From: DATAOG01 sp963840925
GTDB lineage: Bacteria > Pseudomonadota > Alphaproteobacteria > Geminicoccales > Geminicoccaceae
DNA length: 64,000 nucleotides
Assembly: GCA_963840925.1 (NCBI GenBank)
Contig: CAWJAY010000012.1
Span: 1 to 64,000, forward strand
Direction of reading: 5' to 3'
Position numbers and translations under genes: made by a program. Positions 17,789 to 26,694 of this stretch are shown piece by piece (position 1 is the stretch's first letter; every line of letters begins with the position of its first letter). The notes below the pieces were generated by a model. It saw only the letters and a program-made list of their open reading frames with translations, made no database searches and was not told where the DNA came from.

Positions 17789-19390
17789 TCAGCCCGCGCC
17801 GAGCGCGAACCCCTGGTAGCCGTCGGCTGCCACCTGCTCGCATCTGGCCGCGTACGCCGGCACGCCGAGATAGGGCATGAAGACCCGGGGCTTGCCCGGC
17901 ACATTGGCGCCGACATACCAGGAGTTGCAGGACGGGAACAAGGTCGCGTCGGCGACCTCGTTGACATGGGCGACCCAGGCGGCCTCGGCCGCCGCGCTCG
18001 CCTCGACCCGGCCGCAGCCGCGCGCGAGCGCGTGGCCGAGCAGGCCGGCCAGCCAGTCCACATGCTGCTCGATCGAGGGCAGCATGTTGGACAGCACCGA
18101 CGGGCTGCCCGGCCCGGTGATCGTGAACAGATTGGGAAAGCCGGCGATCGCGAGCCCCAGATAGGTCCTGGGCCCGGTCCCCCACTTCTCCCGCAGCTGC
18201 AGCCCGTCCCGGCCGCGGATGTCGATCCGGAGCAGCGCCCCGGTCATCGCATCGAAGCCGGTCGCGAGCACCAGCGCATCGACCTCGTAGTCGCGGCCCG
18301 CGACGCTGACGGCGGTCCGCGTGATCGCCTCGACCGGGGTCCGGCTGACGTCGACCAGCGTCACGTTCGGCCGGTTGAAGGTCTCGTAATAGCCGGTGTC
18401 GATGCACAGCCGCTTGCAGCCGAACAGCGTGCGCGGGGCGAGCTTCGCCGCGACCTCGGCTCCCTGCACGGTGGCCCCGATCTGGCCGCGGATGAACTCG
18501 GCCGCGGTCTCGTTGGCCGCCCGGTGGACCAAAAGATCGGCGAACGCGCCGAGAAAGCCGAGCCCGCCGCGGGCCCAGCGCGCCTGGTACTCGCGCGCGC
18601 GCTCGCCCGCGTCGACCTCGAGCGCCTGATCCTGCCGGATCGGATAGAGGCAGCCGGTCCGGCCCTGCCTGGCCCGCGCCCGAAGCGCCGCGTAGTCCGC
18701 CTTGATCCGCGCCTGGACCTCCTGCTCGAGCGGCCCGTTGCGCGCCGGCACGACGTAGTTCGGCGTCCGCTGGAAGACCCAGAGATGGTCCGCCTGGGCC
18801 GCGATCAGCGGGATCGACTGGACCGCGGACGAGCCGGTGCCGATCAGCCCGACCCGCAGGCCGGCGAAATCGACCGCCGCATGCGGCCAGTCGCCGGTGT
18901 GCCAGACCGGCCCGGCAAACCCGTCCAGGCCCGGGAACCGCGGCCGGTTGGGCGCCGAGAGACAACCGGTCGCCATGATGCAGAAGCTGGCGCTGATCTG
19001 CTCGCCCGCCTCGGTCTCGAGCCGCCAGCAGGCGTTCACGTCATCGAAGCTCGCCGCCCGCACCCGGGTCTCGAACTGGATATTTTCCCGGAGCTCGAAC
19101 CGGTCGGCGACATGGTTGGCATAGCGGAGAATCTCGGGCTGGGCCCCGTAGCGCTCGCTCCAGCTCCACTCTTGCTGCAGCTCCTCCGAGAACTGGTAGG
19201 AATACTCCATGCTCTCGATATCGCAGCGAGCCCCCGGATAGCGGTTCCAATACCAGGTCCCGCCGACCCCCTTGCCCGCCTCGAGCACGCGCACGGCGAG
19301 CCCCATGCCGCGCAGCCGATGCAGCATGTACATCCCGGCAAACCCGGCGCCGACCACGACCACGTCCAGCTCAGGTGCGTTCTTTGCCAC
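17789..19390 (-). CDS. Baeyer-Villiger-type flavin monooxygenase
   Basis: The 533-aa enzyme has two Rossmann motifs: GAGFAG (residues 14-19) for FAD and GTGSSA (184-189) for NADPH. Between them lies the fingerprint FAGPVWHTGDWP (158-169), which matches FxGxxxHxxxW[PD] of Baeyer-Villiger monooxygenases. GGTWYWNRYPGARCDIES is typical of the cyclohexanone/steroid monooxygenase branch. It would insert oxygen next to a ketone to give an ester or lactone, which the adjacent cyclase-family hydrolase could open; that pairing is inference. The gene starts 12 bp after the RES toxin stop, so it may be read from the upstream toxin-antitoxin promoter. Confidence 0.94.
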   Translation of the reverse strand: MAKNAPELDVVVVGAGFAGMYMLHRLRGMGLAVRVLEAGKGVGGTWYWNRYPGARCDIESMEYSYQFSEELQQEWSWSERYGAQPEILRYANHVADRFELRENIQFETRVRAASFDDVNACWRLETEAGEQISASFCIMATGCLSAPNRPRFPGLDGFAGPVWHTGDWPHAAVDFAGLRVGLIGTGSSAVQSIPLIAAQADHLWVFQRTPNYVVPARNGPLEQEVQARIKADYAALRARARQGRTGCLYPIRQDQALEVDAGERAREYQARWARGGLGFLGAFADLLVHRAANETAAEFIRGQIGATVQGAEVAAKLAPRTLFGCKRLCIDTGYYETFNRPNVTLVDVSRTPVEAITRTAVSVAGRDYEVDALVLATGFDAMTGALLRIDIRGRDGLQLREKWGTGPRTYLGLAIAGFPNLFTITGPGSPSVLSNMLPSIEQHVDWLAGLLGHALARGCGRVEASAAAEAAWVAHVNEVADATLFPSCNSWYVGANVPGKPRVFMPYLGVPAYAARCEQVAADGYQGFALGAG

Positions 19391-19402
19391 TTTCTCTGGC
19401 CC

Positions 19403-19984
19403 TCATCTATCCCCGCCTGCCTTCGGATCGGATGGGAGGTCGGCTCGATCGAGCAGTTGTCGCTCATACGCCCAAGCGCGCCAGTCGATGGTTTCGGTCT
19501 CAGCGACCTCGAGCCGACCGCCAAGTCCGTAGTTGTCCGTGAACAGGACGAGGTTCGCACAGTCCCAGCGTGCCGATGGGATGATCAGACCGTCGCGCTC
19601 GAGGAAGGCTACCGCTGCGCCGATCACCTGCGTGCGGGCATAGTTGATCGACCGATAGGCCCCGAGATCCACGCCGAGATTGACCAGATCCGCCTCGATC
19701 AGACGCAGCGTCCGCCGCGCGGTCAGGCGAAGACGGTGCAGCGCCGCCGGCTTACTCGGCAGCGGGGTCAGTTGTCCCCAGTGGAAGGCAATCTCGGCCA
19801 GAGCGCCTTCTCGCTCAAGGCTCGTATAGAGCACACTGACCACGCTGGCTGGCATCCAGCGTCCGCCGCGGGTCGATGGCGTGAGCGGGTCTAGGCTCAT
19901 GGGCGTCGCGCGAAACGCCTCGCCATCAAACGATGCGATCGGAAAGGTGCTCAGCCGTTCCAGAAGCTCCGGATCGTGGATCAA
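19403..19984 (-). CDS. RES-domain toxin
   Basis: The 193-residue protein shows the RES pattern: RGGRWMPASVVSVLYTSLE near residue 40, an LTPLPSKPAALHRL segment, and the SINYARTQVIGAAVAFLERDGLIIPSAR helix followed by NLVLFTDN. RES toxins deplete or modify NAD+ when not held by their Xre-type partner. Here the partner ends 12 bp upstream on the same strand, the standard antitoxin-toxin order. Known relatives are MbcT, Res of Photorhabdus and ParT. The frame is intact and the characteristic arginine and glutamate positions appear present, so activity is possible. Confidence 0.92.
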   Translation of the reverse strand: MIHDPELLERLSTFPIASFDGEAFRATPMSLDPLTPSTRGGRWMPASVVSVLYTSLEREGALAEIAFHWGQLTPLPSKPAALHRLRLTARRTLRLIEADLVNLGVDLGAYRSINYARTQVIGAAVAFLERDGLIIPSARWDCANLVLFTDNYGLGGRLEVAETETIDWRAWAYERQLLDRADLPSDPKAGGDR

Positions 19985-19996
19985 CAGGGCGGCCCG

Positions 19997-20338
19997 TCAG
20001 ACGAAGACCCCGTCGCGCAACCGGTCGATGACCTCGATCACCTCCTGCGCCCGGCCGTTCTGAATGAGGTCGGCCGGCCTTTCACTCCCCAAGAGCTTCT
20101 GGCGTGAGAACAGCCACAGCCGCGCCTCCTGCGGCTCGTAGAAGTCCGAGAGCTGGTCGACGATGAACTCCAGATCGAGCAGCAGCTTCTGCGCATCCGG
20201 CCGCGGAAACGCCTTCCCCTGGTTCCATCGCGACACGGTCTCCGGTCGCGTGCCCAGAAGGTTGGCGACATCGACGGAGCGCATCGCACTCTTCTGCTGG
20301 ATGGCATCGAGCCGACGAGCTATAGCGTTAGTAGTCAT
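19997..20338 (-). CDS. Xre/MbcA/ParS-type antitoxin
   Basis: The product, read from the ATG at 20338 (MTTNAIARRLDAIQQ), is 113 residues, with an AGAAAAG ribosome-binding site about ten bases upstream. It has a helix-turn-helix (SVDVANLLGTRPETVSRWNQG) followed by a DUF2384-type C-terminal domain (LLLDLEFIVDQLSDFY...RLWLFSRQKLL) that plugs the RES active site in known complexes. The frame opens further upstream, but those residues are not antitoxin-like. It should bind its own promoter in the 40-bp gap and repress the pair. A gene of unknown function lies 40 bp upstream on the same strand. Confidence 0.9.
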   Translation of the reverse strand: MTTNAIARRLDAIQQKSAMRSVDVANLLGTRPETVSRWNQGKAFPRPDAQKLLLDLEFIVDQLSDFYEPQEARLWLFSRQKLLGSERPADLIQNGRAQEVIEVIDRLRDGVFV

Positions 20339-20378
20339 GGATTTGTCTTTTCTTCTATTTTGGTAACCTCCACCAGGT

Positions 20379-21686
20379 TCACAAATTACCTTCACGTCGC
20401 GCCTCTCGCGCGGTTCTCGTCTTCGGCAGAAGGGCAAACGATTGTGGCGGGTTGTTGGCCGCCTGATGACCCAACACGATGCGGAGAGAATCCAAATGCT
20501 TTCGATGGTTCCTTATCTTCTTTGCCATCGCATCATCCTCCCAGTTTATGGTTGCCGCGGCGAGGGCCAAATCCGTCGCCGGACGTATGTGTCGATCGAG
20601 GAACCGCTGTGGCCGTAACTCCTCAGGGATCGATTGCAGCCAAGACACCTGCTCCATGCGTTGGCGGAGAAAATGCCGCCCGGGGTTCTCGATCTGATCC
20701 GTCACGTTCCGAGGACAACAGTCCGTATCTCTGCAGCCGGATTTGATACGTGCATGCAGAGATATCTCAAGCAGCGCCTTCGCTTGCGCGGGCCTTAGCA
20801 TAAGATCGAGTGCTGGAAAGTAGATGCGACGATGAGCCCCGAACCCGACCCCAGAGGAGGGCTTGCGCCAAGCATAGGCACTGAACCTCTCGCCCAACGT
20901 AATGCCGTGAGCCATACCCCCTACGGCTCCGAACGCGAGCAGAGCCAGCCCCGGTAGGCCGCCCACGTAGTCCGCAACCAAAGGAACGCCAAGCTCGTGG
21001 AAATCTACTGCGGCTTCGATATAGCTGCGTGAAGCATTCGCAGAACTGCTCGAACCGAAGCCATCGACTTTGAGCCAAAACGCGCTCGCTGGGACATCCT
21101 TTAAAGAGCCAATCAGCCGCCGACGTTGTTCACTGTTCCGAAGCACTGCATATGGGATGGCCAGGGAGTAAATGATTGGAACATCAACACAACTCTTTCG
21201 GTCCAGGTGATTCCGGAGCTGTCGCGTGGCCTCCGCATCGACGGCTAGCCAGCGGTCGTCGGCACTCCGTAGAACGTGCGTTGGCGCAAGCACTTGGGTA
21301 AAACCATGATCCAGCACAAAGTTGCCAAGCGCCGCCATACGTCGTCGGCCAGCGAGCGCCTCGAAGTCCGACTGCAGATGGGCTCTACTCGCGCCCCACG
21401 GTAATGCGCCCAGATGATCGGTATAGCTGCCCGGCAATGCAGATTGCTGTGTCTTGGGATCGAGGATCGCATCGAGTTTACGGTTGAGTACCTGTTCGCG
21501 CAGCTCCGCGTGGCGTTTCACGAGTGTCGGATCGAAGATCACCCCGAAGAAGGCCGTGTTCCCAGCGGCGAGCAAATTCAAGAGATCCCGATGATCGTTT
21601 CGCCCCGCATGGAGATTGAGCCAGAGGGGATCGGGAGCAGGCCGCACGGCCCGCGGCAAGGGAGGAAGCCTTCTCACGTTGTCCAT
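20379..21686 (-). CDS. Conserved hypothetical protein, TIM-barrel-like, of unknown function
   Basis: The 435-aa protein starts MDNVRRLPPLPRAV. It contains WLNLHAGRNDHRDLLNLL, a DPKTQQSALPGSYTDHLGALPWG stretch (here over 20 residues; key parts are DPKTQ and LGALPW), APTHVLRSADDRW, DVPIIYSLAIP, FWLKVDGFGSS and VADYVGGLPGLALLAFGAVG. These regularly spaced hydrophobic strands ending in Gly/Asp are typical of a TIM barrel. Near the C-terminus CRDTDCC, then RHFLRQRMEQ, suggests a metal site. I recall similar uncharacterised proteins in other bacteria but no function. Lower GC than the flanks and its position 40 bp ahead of an Xre/RES pair suggest it arrived with that pair. Confidence 0.75.
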   Translation of the reverse strand: MDNVRRLPPLPRAVRPAPDPLWLNLHAGRNDHRDLLNLLAAGNTAFFGVIFDPTLVKRHAELREQVLNRKLDAILDPKTQQSALPGSYTDHLGALPWGASRAHLQSDFEALAGRRRMAALGNFVLDHGFTQVLAPTHVLRSADDRWLAVDAEATRQLRNHLDRKSCVDVPIIYSLAIPYAVLRNSEQRRRLIGSLKDVPASAFWLKVDGFGSSSSANASRSYIEAAVDFHELGVPLVADYVGGLPGLALLAFGAVGGMAHGITLGERFSAYAWRKPSSGVGFGAHRRIYFPALDLMLRPAQAKALLEISLHARIKSGCRDTDCCPRNVTDQIENPGRHFLRQRMEQVSWLQSIPEELRPQRFLDRHIRPATDLALAAATINWEDDAMAKKIRNHRKHLDSLRIVLGHQAANNPPQSFALLPKTRTAREARREGNL

Positions 21687-21875
21687 GTGGGATCTTCCGG
21701 TTGGCGAGATAGCAGCTTTTAGCATTGATTTTTGCGTTGCGCAATAGGTTGCGTTCTCCTTAAGGAATTCACCCGCGGCGGCTCCAACTCGCGCCCGAGC
21801 GGGCTCGGGAGGCTTGAAGTTCGAGGGAGGGCCCTTTAGCTCTGGGCGGAAGGCACCCGATCGGGACCGCGCGCG

Positions 21876-24083
21876 ATGCCCGGGCTGTATGACGACGAGA
21901 CCGTCGATCTGCTGCAGGCGCTGGCTGCCAACCCGCTGCTCGAGGTGGTCGGCAACGAGCGGCCGGACGCCGGCATCCCGTTCCAGCTCACCTCCGACTA
22001 CCGGCCCTCGGGCGACCAGCCGCAGGCGATCGTCGAGCTGATCGAAGGCGTCGAGGGCGGCGCCAAGGACCAGGTGCTGCTCGGGGTCACCGGCTCGGGC
22101 AAGACCTTCACGATGGCCCACGTCATCGCATCGGTCCAGAAGCCGACCCTCATCCTCGCACCGAACAAGATCCTGGCCGCCCAGCTCTATGGCGAGATGA
22201 AGTCGTTTTTCCCACATAACGCCGTCGAGTATTTTGTTTCCTATTACGATTACTACCAACCGGAAGCGTATGTGCCGCGCAGCGACCTCTACATCGAGAA
22301 AACCTCGGCGATCAACGAGCAGATCGACCGGATGCGGCATTCGGCGACCCGGGCGCTGCTCGAGCGCGACGACGTGATCATCGTCGCCTCGGTCTCCTGC
22401 ATCTACGGCATCGGCTCGCCCGAGGTCTACGCCAAGATGGTGCTCAACCTGATGACCGGGCAGCGGGTCGAGCGGGCGCGCCTGCTGCGGGCGCTGGTCG
22501 AGCTGCAATACAAGCGCAACGACCTCGACTTCCACCGCGGCACGTTCCGGGCGCGCGGCGATTCGATCGAGATCTTCCCGGCCCACCTCGAGGACCGCGC
22601 CTGGCGGCTGTCGCTGTTCGGCGACGAGATCGAGAGCATCGTCGAGTTCGATCCGCTGACCGCCGAGCGCACCGACACGCTGGACCGGGTCCGGCTCTAC
22701 CCGAACAGCCACTACGTGACGCCGCGGCCGACGCTCGCCGAGGCCGTGCAGGCGATCAAGGTCGAGCTCAAGGAGCGCCTGGCGGACTACCGGGCCACGG
22801 GCCGGCTGCTCGAGGCCGAGCGGCTCGAGCAGCGCACGGTCGCCGACCTCGAGCTGATGACCGCGACCGGCAGCTGCCCCGGGATCGAGAACTATTCCCG
22901 GTATCTGACCGGCCGGCGCCCGGGCGAGCCGCCGCCGACCCTGTTCGAGTACATCCCGGACGGGGCGCTGCTGATCGTCGACGAGAGCCACATCTCGGTG
23001 CCGCAGCTGGGCGGCATGTACCGCGGCGACTTCCAGCGCAAATCGACGCTCGCCGAGTTCGGCTTCCGGCTGCCCTCCTGCGTCGACAACCGGCCCTTGA
23101 AGTTCGAGGAATGGGACCTGATGCGGCCGCAGACGCTGTTCGTCTCGGCCACGCCCGGGCCGTGGGAGATGCGCCAGACCGGCGGCGTGTTCGTCGAGCA
23201 GGTGATCCGGCCGACCGGCCTGATCGATCCCGAATGCCTCGTCCGCCCGGTCGAGAGCCAGGTCGACGACCTGATGGCCGAATGCCGGCAGGCGGCCGCG
23301 CGCGGCCTGCGCGTGCTGGTCACGACCTTGACCAAGCGGATGGCCGAGGACCTGACCGAGTACCTGCACGAGAACGGCATCCGGGTCCGCTATCTCCACT
23401 CCGACATCGACACGCTGGAACGGATCGAGATCGTCCGCGACCTGCGCCTTGGCGTGTTCGACGTGCTGGTCGGGATCAACCTGCTGCGCGAGGGCCTGGA
23501 CATCCCGGAATGCGGCCTGGTCGCGATCCTGGATGCCGACAAGGAGGGCTACCTGCGCTCCGAGACCTCGCTGATCCAGACGATCGGGCGGGCGGCCCGC
23601 AACCTGGACGGCCGCGTGATCCTGTACGCCGACCGGATGACCGGCTCGCTCGCGACCGCGCTCGAGGAGACCGAGCGCCGGCGCGCCAAGCAGCGGGCGT
23701 TCAACGAGGCCAACGGCATCACGCCGGAAAGCATCAGAAAACAGATCGGGGACATCCTGCGCCACGTCGCCGAGCGCGACCACGTGACGATCGACCTCGG
23801 CGCGGATGCGCCGGTGGCGCTGACCGGGATCAGCCTGCACGCGCATATCGCCGGGCTCGAGAGTAAGATGAAGGAGGCGGCCGGCAACCTCGAGTTCGAG
23901 GACGCCGCGCGGCTGCGCGACGAGATCCGCCGCCTGGAAGCGTCCGAGCTCGGCGTCCAGCTCGACCCGACCGCGCGCGATCCCGCGCGCGCCGAATCCC
24001 AGCGCGCCCGCTCGGAACACGCCCGCACCCGCGCCCAGCGGATCGCCAAAGCCAAGCGTCAGCGCGCCGCCGGCCGGCGTTGA
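21876..24083 (+). CDS. uvrB: Excinuclease ABC subunit UvrB
   Basis: UvrB is the helicase-like damage-verification subunit of nucleotide excision repair, loaded by UvrA and partnering UvrC. The 735-aa product has the N-terminal FQLTSDYRPSGDQPQAI motif, Walker A GVTGSGKTFT, the beta-hairpin YYDYYQPEAYVP, the DEXH-type IVDESH, helicase motifs V/VI (LREGLDIPE; QTIGRAARN), and the UVR domain near residue 680 (KEAAGNLEFEDAARLRDEI) for UvrC binding. About 35 residues precede the usual start of homology, as in some alphaproteobacterial UvrBs. The C-terminal tail is Arg/Ala rich. No SOS box is obvious upstream. Confidence 0.98.
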   Translation: MPGLYDDETVDLLQALAANPLLEVVGNERPDAGIPFQLTSDYRPSGDQPQAIVELIEGVEGGAKDQVLLGVTGSGKTFTMAHVIASVQKPTLILAPNKILAAQLYGEMKSFFPHNAVEYFVSYYDYYQPEAYVPRSDLYIEKTSAINEQIDRMRHSATRALLERDDVIIVASVSCIYGIGSPEVYAKMVLNLMTGQRVERARLLRALVELQYKRNDLDFHRGTFRARGDSIEIFPAHLEDRAWRLSLFGDEIESIVEFDPLTAERTDTLDRVRLYPNSHYVTPRPTLAEAVQAIKVELKERLADYRATGRLLEAERLEQRTVADLELMTATGSCPGIENYSRYLTGRRPGEPPPTLFEYIPDGALLIVDESHISVPQLGGMYRGDFQRKSTLAEFGFRLPSCVDNRPLKFEEWDLMRPQTLFVSATPGPWEMRQTGGVFVEQVIRPTGLIDPECLVRPVESQVDDLMAECRQAAARGLRVLVTTLTKRMAEDLTEYLHENGIRVRYLHSDIDTLERIEIVRDLRLGVFDVLVGINLLREGLDIPECGLVAILDADKEGYLRSETSLIQTIGRAARNLDGRVILYADRMTGSLATALEETERRRAKQRAFNEANGITPESIRKQIGDILRHVAERDHVTIDLGADAPVALTGISLHAHIAGLESKMKEAAGNLEFEDAARLRDEIRRLEASELGVQLDPTARDPARAESQRARSEHARTRAQRIAKAKRQRAAGRR

Positions 24084-24207
24084 CGATTGAGCGAGCCCGG
24101 CGGTATGAAACCCCAGCTCGAGCTGCCATGACTATCGACGTCCTTGTGGGAAGTTGCACCCGCGGCCTATGTCAGCGGCAGTGGAGCGCGTCGGCACGGT
24201 AGGCAGG

Positions 24208-26556
24208 ATGCACGATCGGTTTGTTGCGGGACCTGAGCGGCCTATCCGGTCGAAGGCTGAAGACCTCCTCGACCGCATTCCTTTTGTCGAGCGGCTCTGC
24301 GACGCGCTCATCAATCAGGAAACCGCCCGGTCCACGGGAGTCACGATTGGGATCACGGGCGAGTGGGGTAGCGGAAAATCTTCCATCCTGAATCTACTCC
24401 ACAGCCATATCACGGAACGCTATCCGAATGCCGTCGTCGTGAGGTTCGATCCATGGCTCGTCTCGGGCCGGGACGACCTTATACGACAGTTCTTCCTAGA
24501 GTTCCAAGCGGCGATCAGAGAGAAACCTGGGCTCAAGATCGCGTCGCACAGTTGGCCGAACGGCTCGGGCGCTATAGTGATGAGTTATCACCCATAATAG
24601 ATGTCATGCTGCCCGGCGGTGGTCGTGCCCTCGCGGGAAGCGTTGCCATCGCACAGAAGGCGCTAAACCGCGAAACCACGTTGCACGGACAACGCGAACA
24701 TCTCGTGGGATTGCTTCAGAATGCCAGCGTTGCATTTGTGGTTCTCGTCGACGAGTTGGATAGAATCGAGGACGCCGAGATCCGCGCAGCCGTGCAGTTG
24801 GTGCGTGCTGTGGCCGATTTTCCCAGTATTTCTTACGTACTTGCCTACGACGTCACGCGCGTCATAGAGGCACTCGGCACCGGTACCGACGATAGTGAGC
24901 GGATCGAGCGCGGGCGGGCCTATCTGGAGAAGATCGTTCAGTTCCAAATCACACTACCTGCTACCCTTGAACCCGAGCTGAATTCTCTACTCAGCACCGA
25001 ACTGTCGATGCTTGCCAGCGATGTAGGATTGCCGGACCACTGGCGGGACTCCGGACGGTTTCGTGACCTAATGGATGTCCTCATCCCGGGCTGCATCTCT
25101 ACCCCACGAGACATAAAGCGTCTTGTGCCTATCCGGTTGGCTCAGCATCATACAACATCTTGTAGGTGAGGTGCGCGCGCCCAACCTGTACGCCTCGGCG
25201 TGCGCACATTGCGGACCCCGGTGCCCGTCCGGCCAGGACGGCGACGAGCGACCGGCGGCCGGGCGCCTCGGTCGCGAAACGGCTCTGGACCTCGGCCAAC
25301 GCCCGCGCAAGCCGGCTCGCACCCTGGTCCGCCACCCCATCCGCGACAACACAACATGTAGGGGCAGCTGAGCCAACCGGATAGGCACTAAGCGTCTTAT
25401 TGGAACGTACCACGTTATCGGCTCGATGGTTAGGGGCGAGGTCGACTGGTGCGACCTGCTCGCATTCTCGGCCCTGATGATAAAAGCCCCTGCTACGGTA
25501 AACAAACTGCGCCAGCAACCAGATGTGGTCGTCAAAAATCCAGCTGCGCACCGCGTATACATGGATCGACGTACCGAGCCAGTATCCAACCCAGGCGAGC
25601 GGGTTGCAATGTTCGCCGGCGAGCATGAGCCCGCCGTGCTTCAGTTGTTGCCTTTCCTTTTTCCTTGGTTTTCTGGCAGCAGGGTCGCCGATACCCGCAG
25701 CCCGGACTCGTTGTGCTACAGGCGTCCGCTGCTGACAGTTCTACGGCTTGGGCTCCTCCCGGCCGCATTCTCCGCCCAGGAGGTTCGGGCCTTTCTTGAC
25801 TCCGATACGGACCGGATTGCGCAAAGCCTGTGGGCGCTCCATGAAGATGGCCGACTGCAAGCGTTCCTGGAGCGGCTGGAGGAGGTTTATTCGCAAGTTG
25901 GAAGCGAGAACTCGCCTGCCGTCTGGCCCGGAATTTCGCGGTTTCTACGTAGAGACGACGGCATATGGCCGCAAGCCTATTCGTCGATACGCGAGCTTCC
26001 TGGACGCTTCGAGACGTTGTTTTTCAAAATATGTATCACTCGGAGCGACTTTCGAGCGAAAGCAGTGGCGATCATTAACAGTTTGTTAAATGACCAGGAT
26101 GTCGAACTTACGTCTGGCATAGTTAGAGAGCAGGTAACATATCATGGTCTGTTTGACGCCTCGCAGTCTGATCACGCCACTGAATTCATGAGCGCTTCGG
26201 AAACAGAGATGCTGGCATCTAAGATGGCAAGTAGTTTCCGCGAGCATCATCTTTCATCACATTGGCTCCTTACACTGAGAGATTCACAACCGCTCTCTTT
26301 GATGTTGGATGTCGGTGTTTGGGATGAAGAGTGCAAGGATCGCTTGATAACAATACTAGATGATGACAAAGCCTTCGATACATTCATACTATTGTTGTTT
26401 GGAGGCAACTACATGGTTGATCGAGATGGCATCGCTCGCCTGATTGACCTAGAAAAATACCGGAGGCGATTGGAGAGACGACGGGCATCGTCGTCGTTCG
26501 GTAGCGTTGATCCGACCGTGCAACATGCTCTGAATAGGGCGGCAGCCCGGTCGTAG
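24208..26556 (+). pseudogene. KAP-family P-loop NTPase, disrupted by frameshift and MITE
   Basis: The first piece (ATG 24208) carries Walker A GEWGSGKSS and the KAP-type VVVRFDPWLVSGRDDLIRQFF. After AIRE the frame breaks at about 24519-24526, probably by one lost base, and continues TWAQDRVAQLAERLG through Walker B VAFVVLVDELDRI to STPRDIKRL. There a 264-bp element (25125-25388) interrupts it. Sequence resumes IGTYHVIGSMVRGEVDWCDLLAF and runs to 26556. Removing the element with one 10-bp duplication rejoins DIKRL-IGTYHV in frame. The intact protein would be about 690 aa. KAP NTPases include prophage- and defence-associated ATPases. GC is far below that of the neighbours, which implies transfer. 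Confidence 0.9.
25125..25388. mobile_element. 264-bp MITE with 22-bp perfect terminal inverted repeats
   Basis: The ends are perfect inverted repeats of 22 bp (25125-25146 and 25367-25388), reading GTGCCTATCC...GGCTCAGC inward from both sides. Directly flanking are 10-bp direct repeats, AAAGCGTCTT at 25115-25124 and TAAGCGTCTT at 25389-25398, a target-site duplication with one mismatch. No transposase is encoded: interior frames are short and match nothing I know. The interior is GC-rich, unlike the surrounding gene. It is therefore a non-autonomous element mobilised in trans. A duplication of this length is seen in IS4-type families among others, but the parent cannot be named. Confidence 0.95.
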
Positions 26557-26604
26557 GCGGCGAGCGGACCGATGGCGACCCGACCCGCGGCCCGGGGCGC
26601 ACGG

Positions 26605-26619
26605 TTAACCGTGGCTTAA
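26605..26619 (+). promoter_or_regulatory. Perfect CtrA-type box (TTAA-N7-TTAA)
   Basis: TTAA-CCGTGGC-TTAA matches the CtrA consensus at all eight fixed bases, 75 bp upstream of the bactofilin start, in a region otherwise nearly devoid of TTAA. CtrA is the cell-cycle or motility response regulator of alphaproteobacteria. Control of a bactofilin by CtrA would be biologically sensible, but it is an inference from the motif. Confidence 0.55.
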
Positions 26620-26694
26620 CCCTCGGGTTCCAATGTCGGCCGGCGTCCGCGTCGCACGCGGGCCGAGGGTCAATTCCAGCGAGAGTGTCGGAAC

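Noticed and set aside
25129..25626. Minus-strand frame through the MITE, considered as a transposase remnant
   Set aside because: It has no catalytic motif and spans the element's right end into the interrupted KAP gene, so it cannot be an element-encoded gene.
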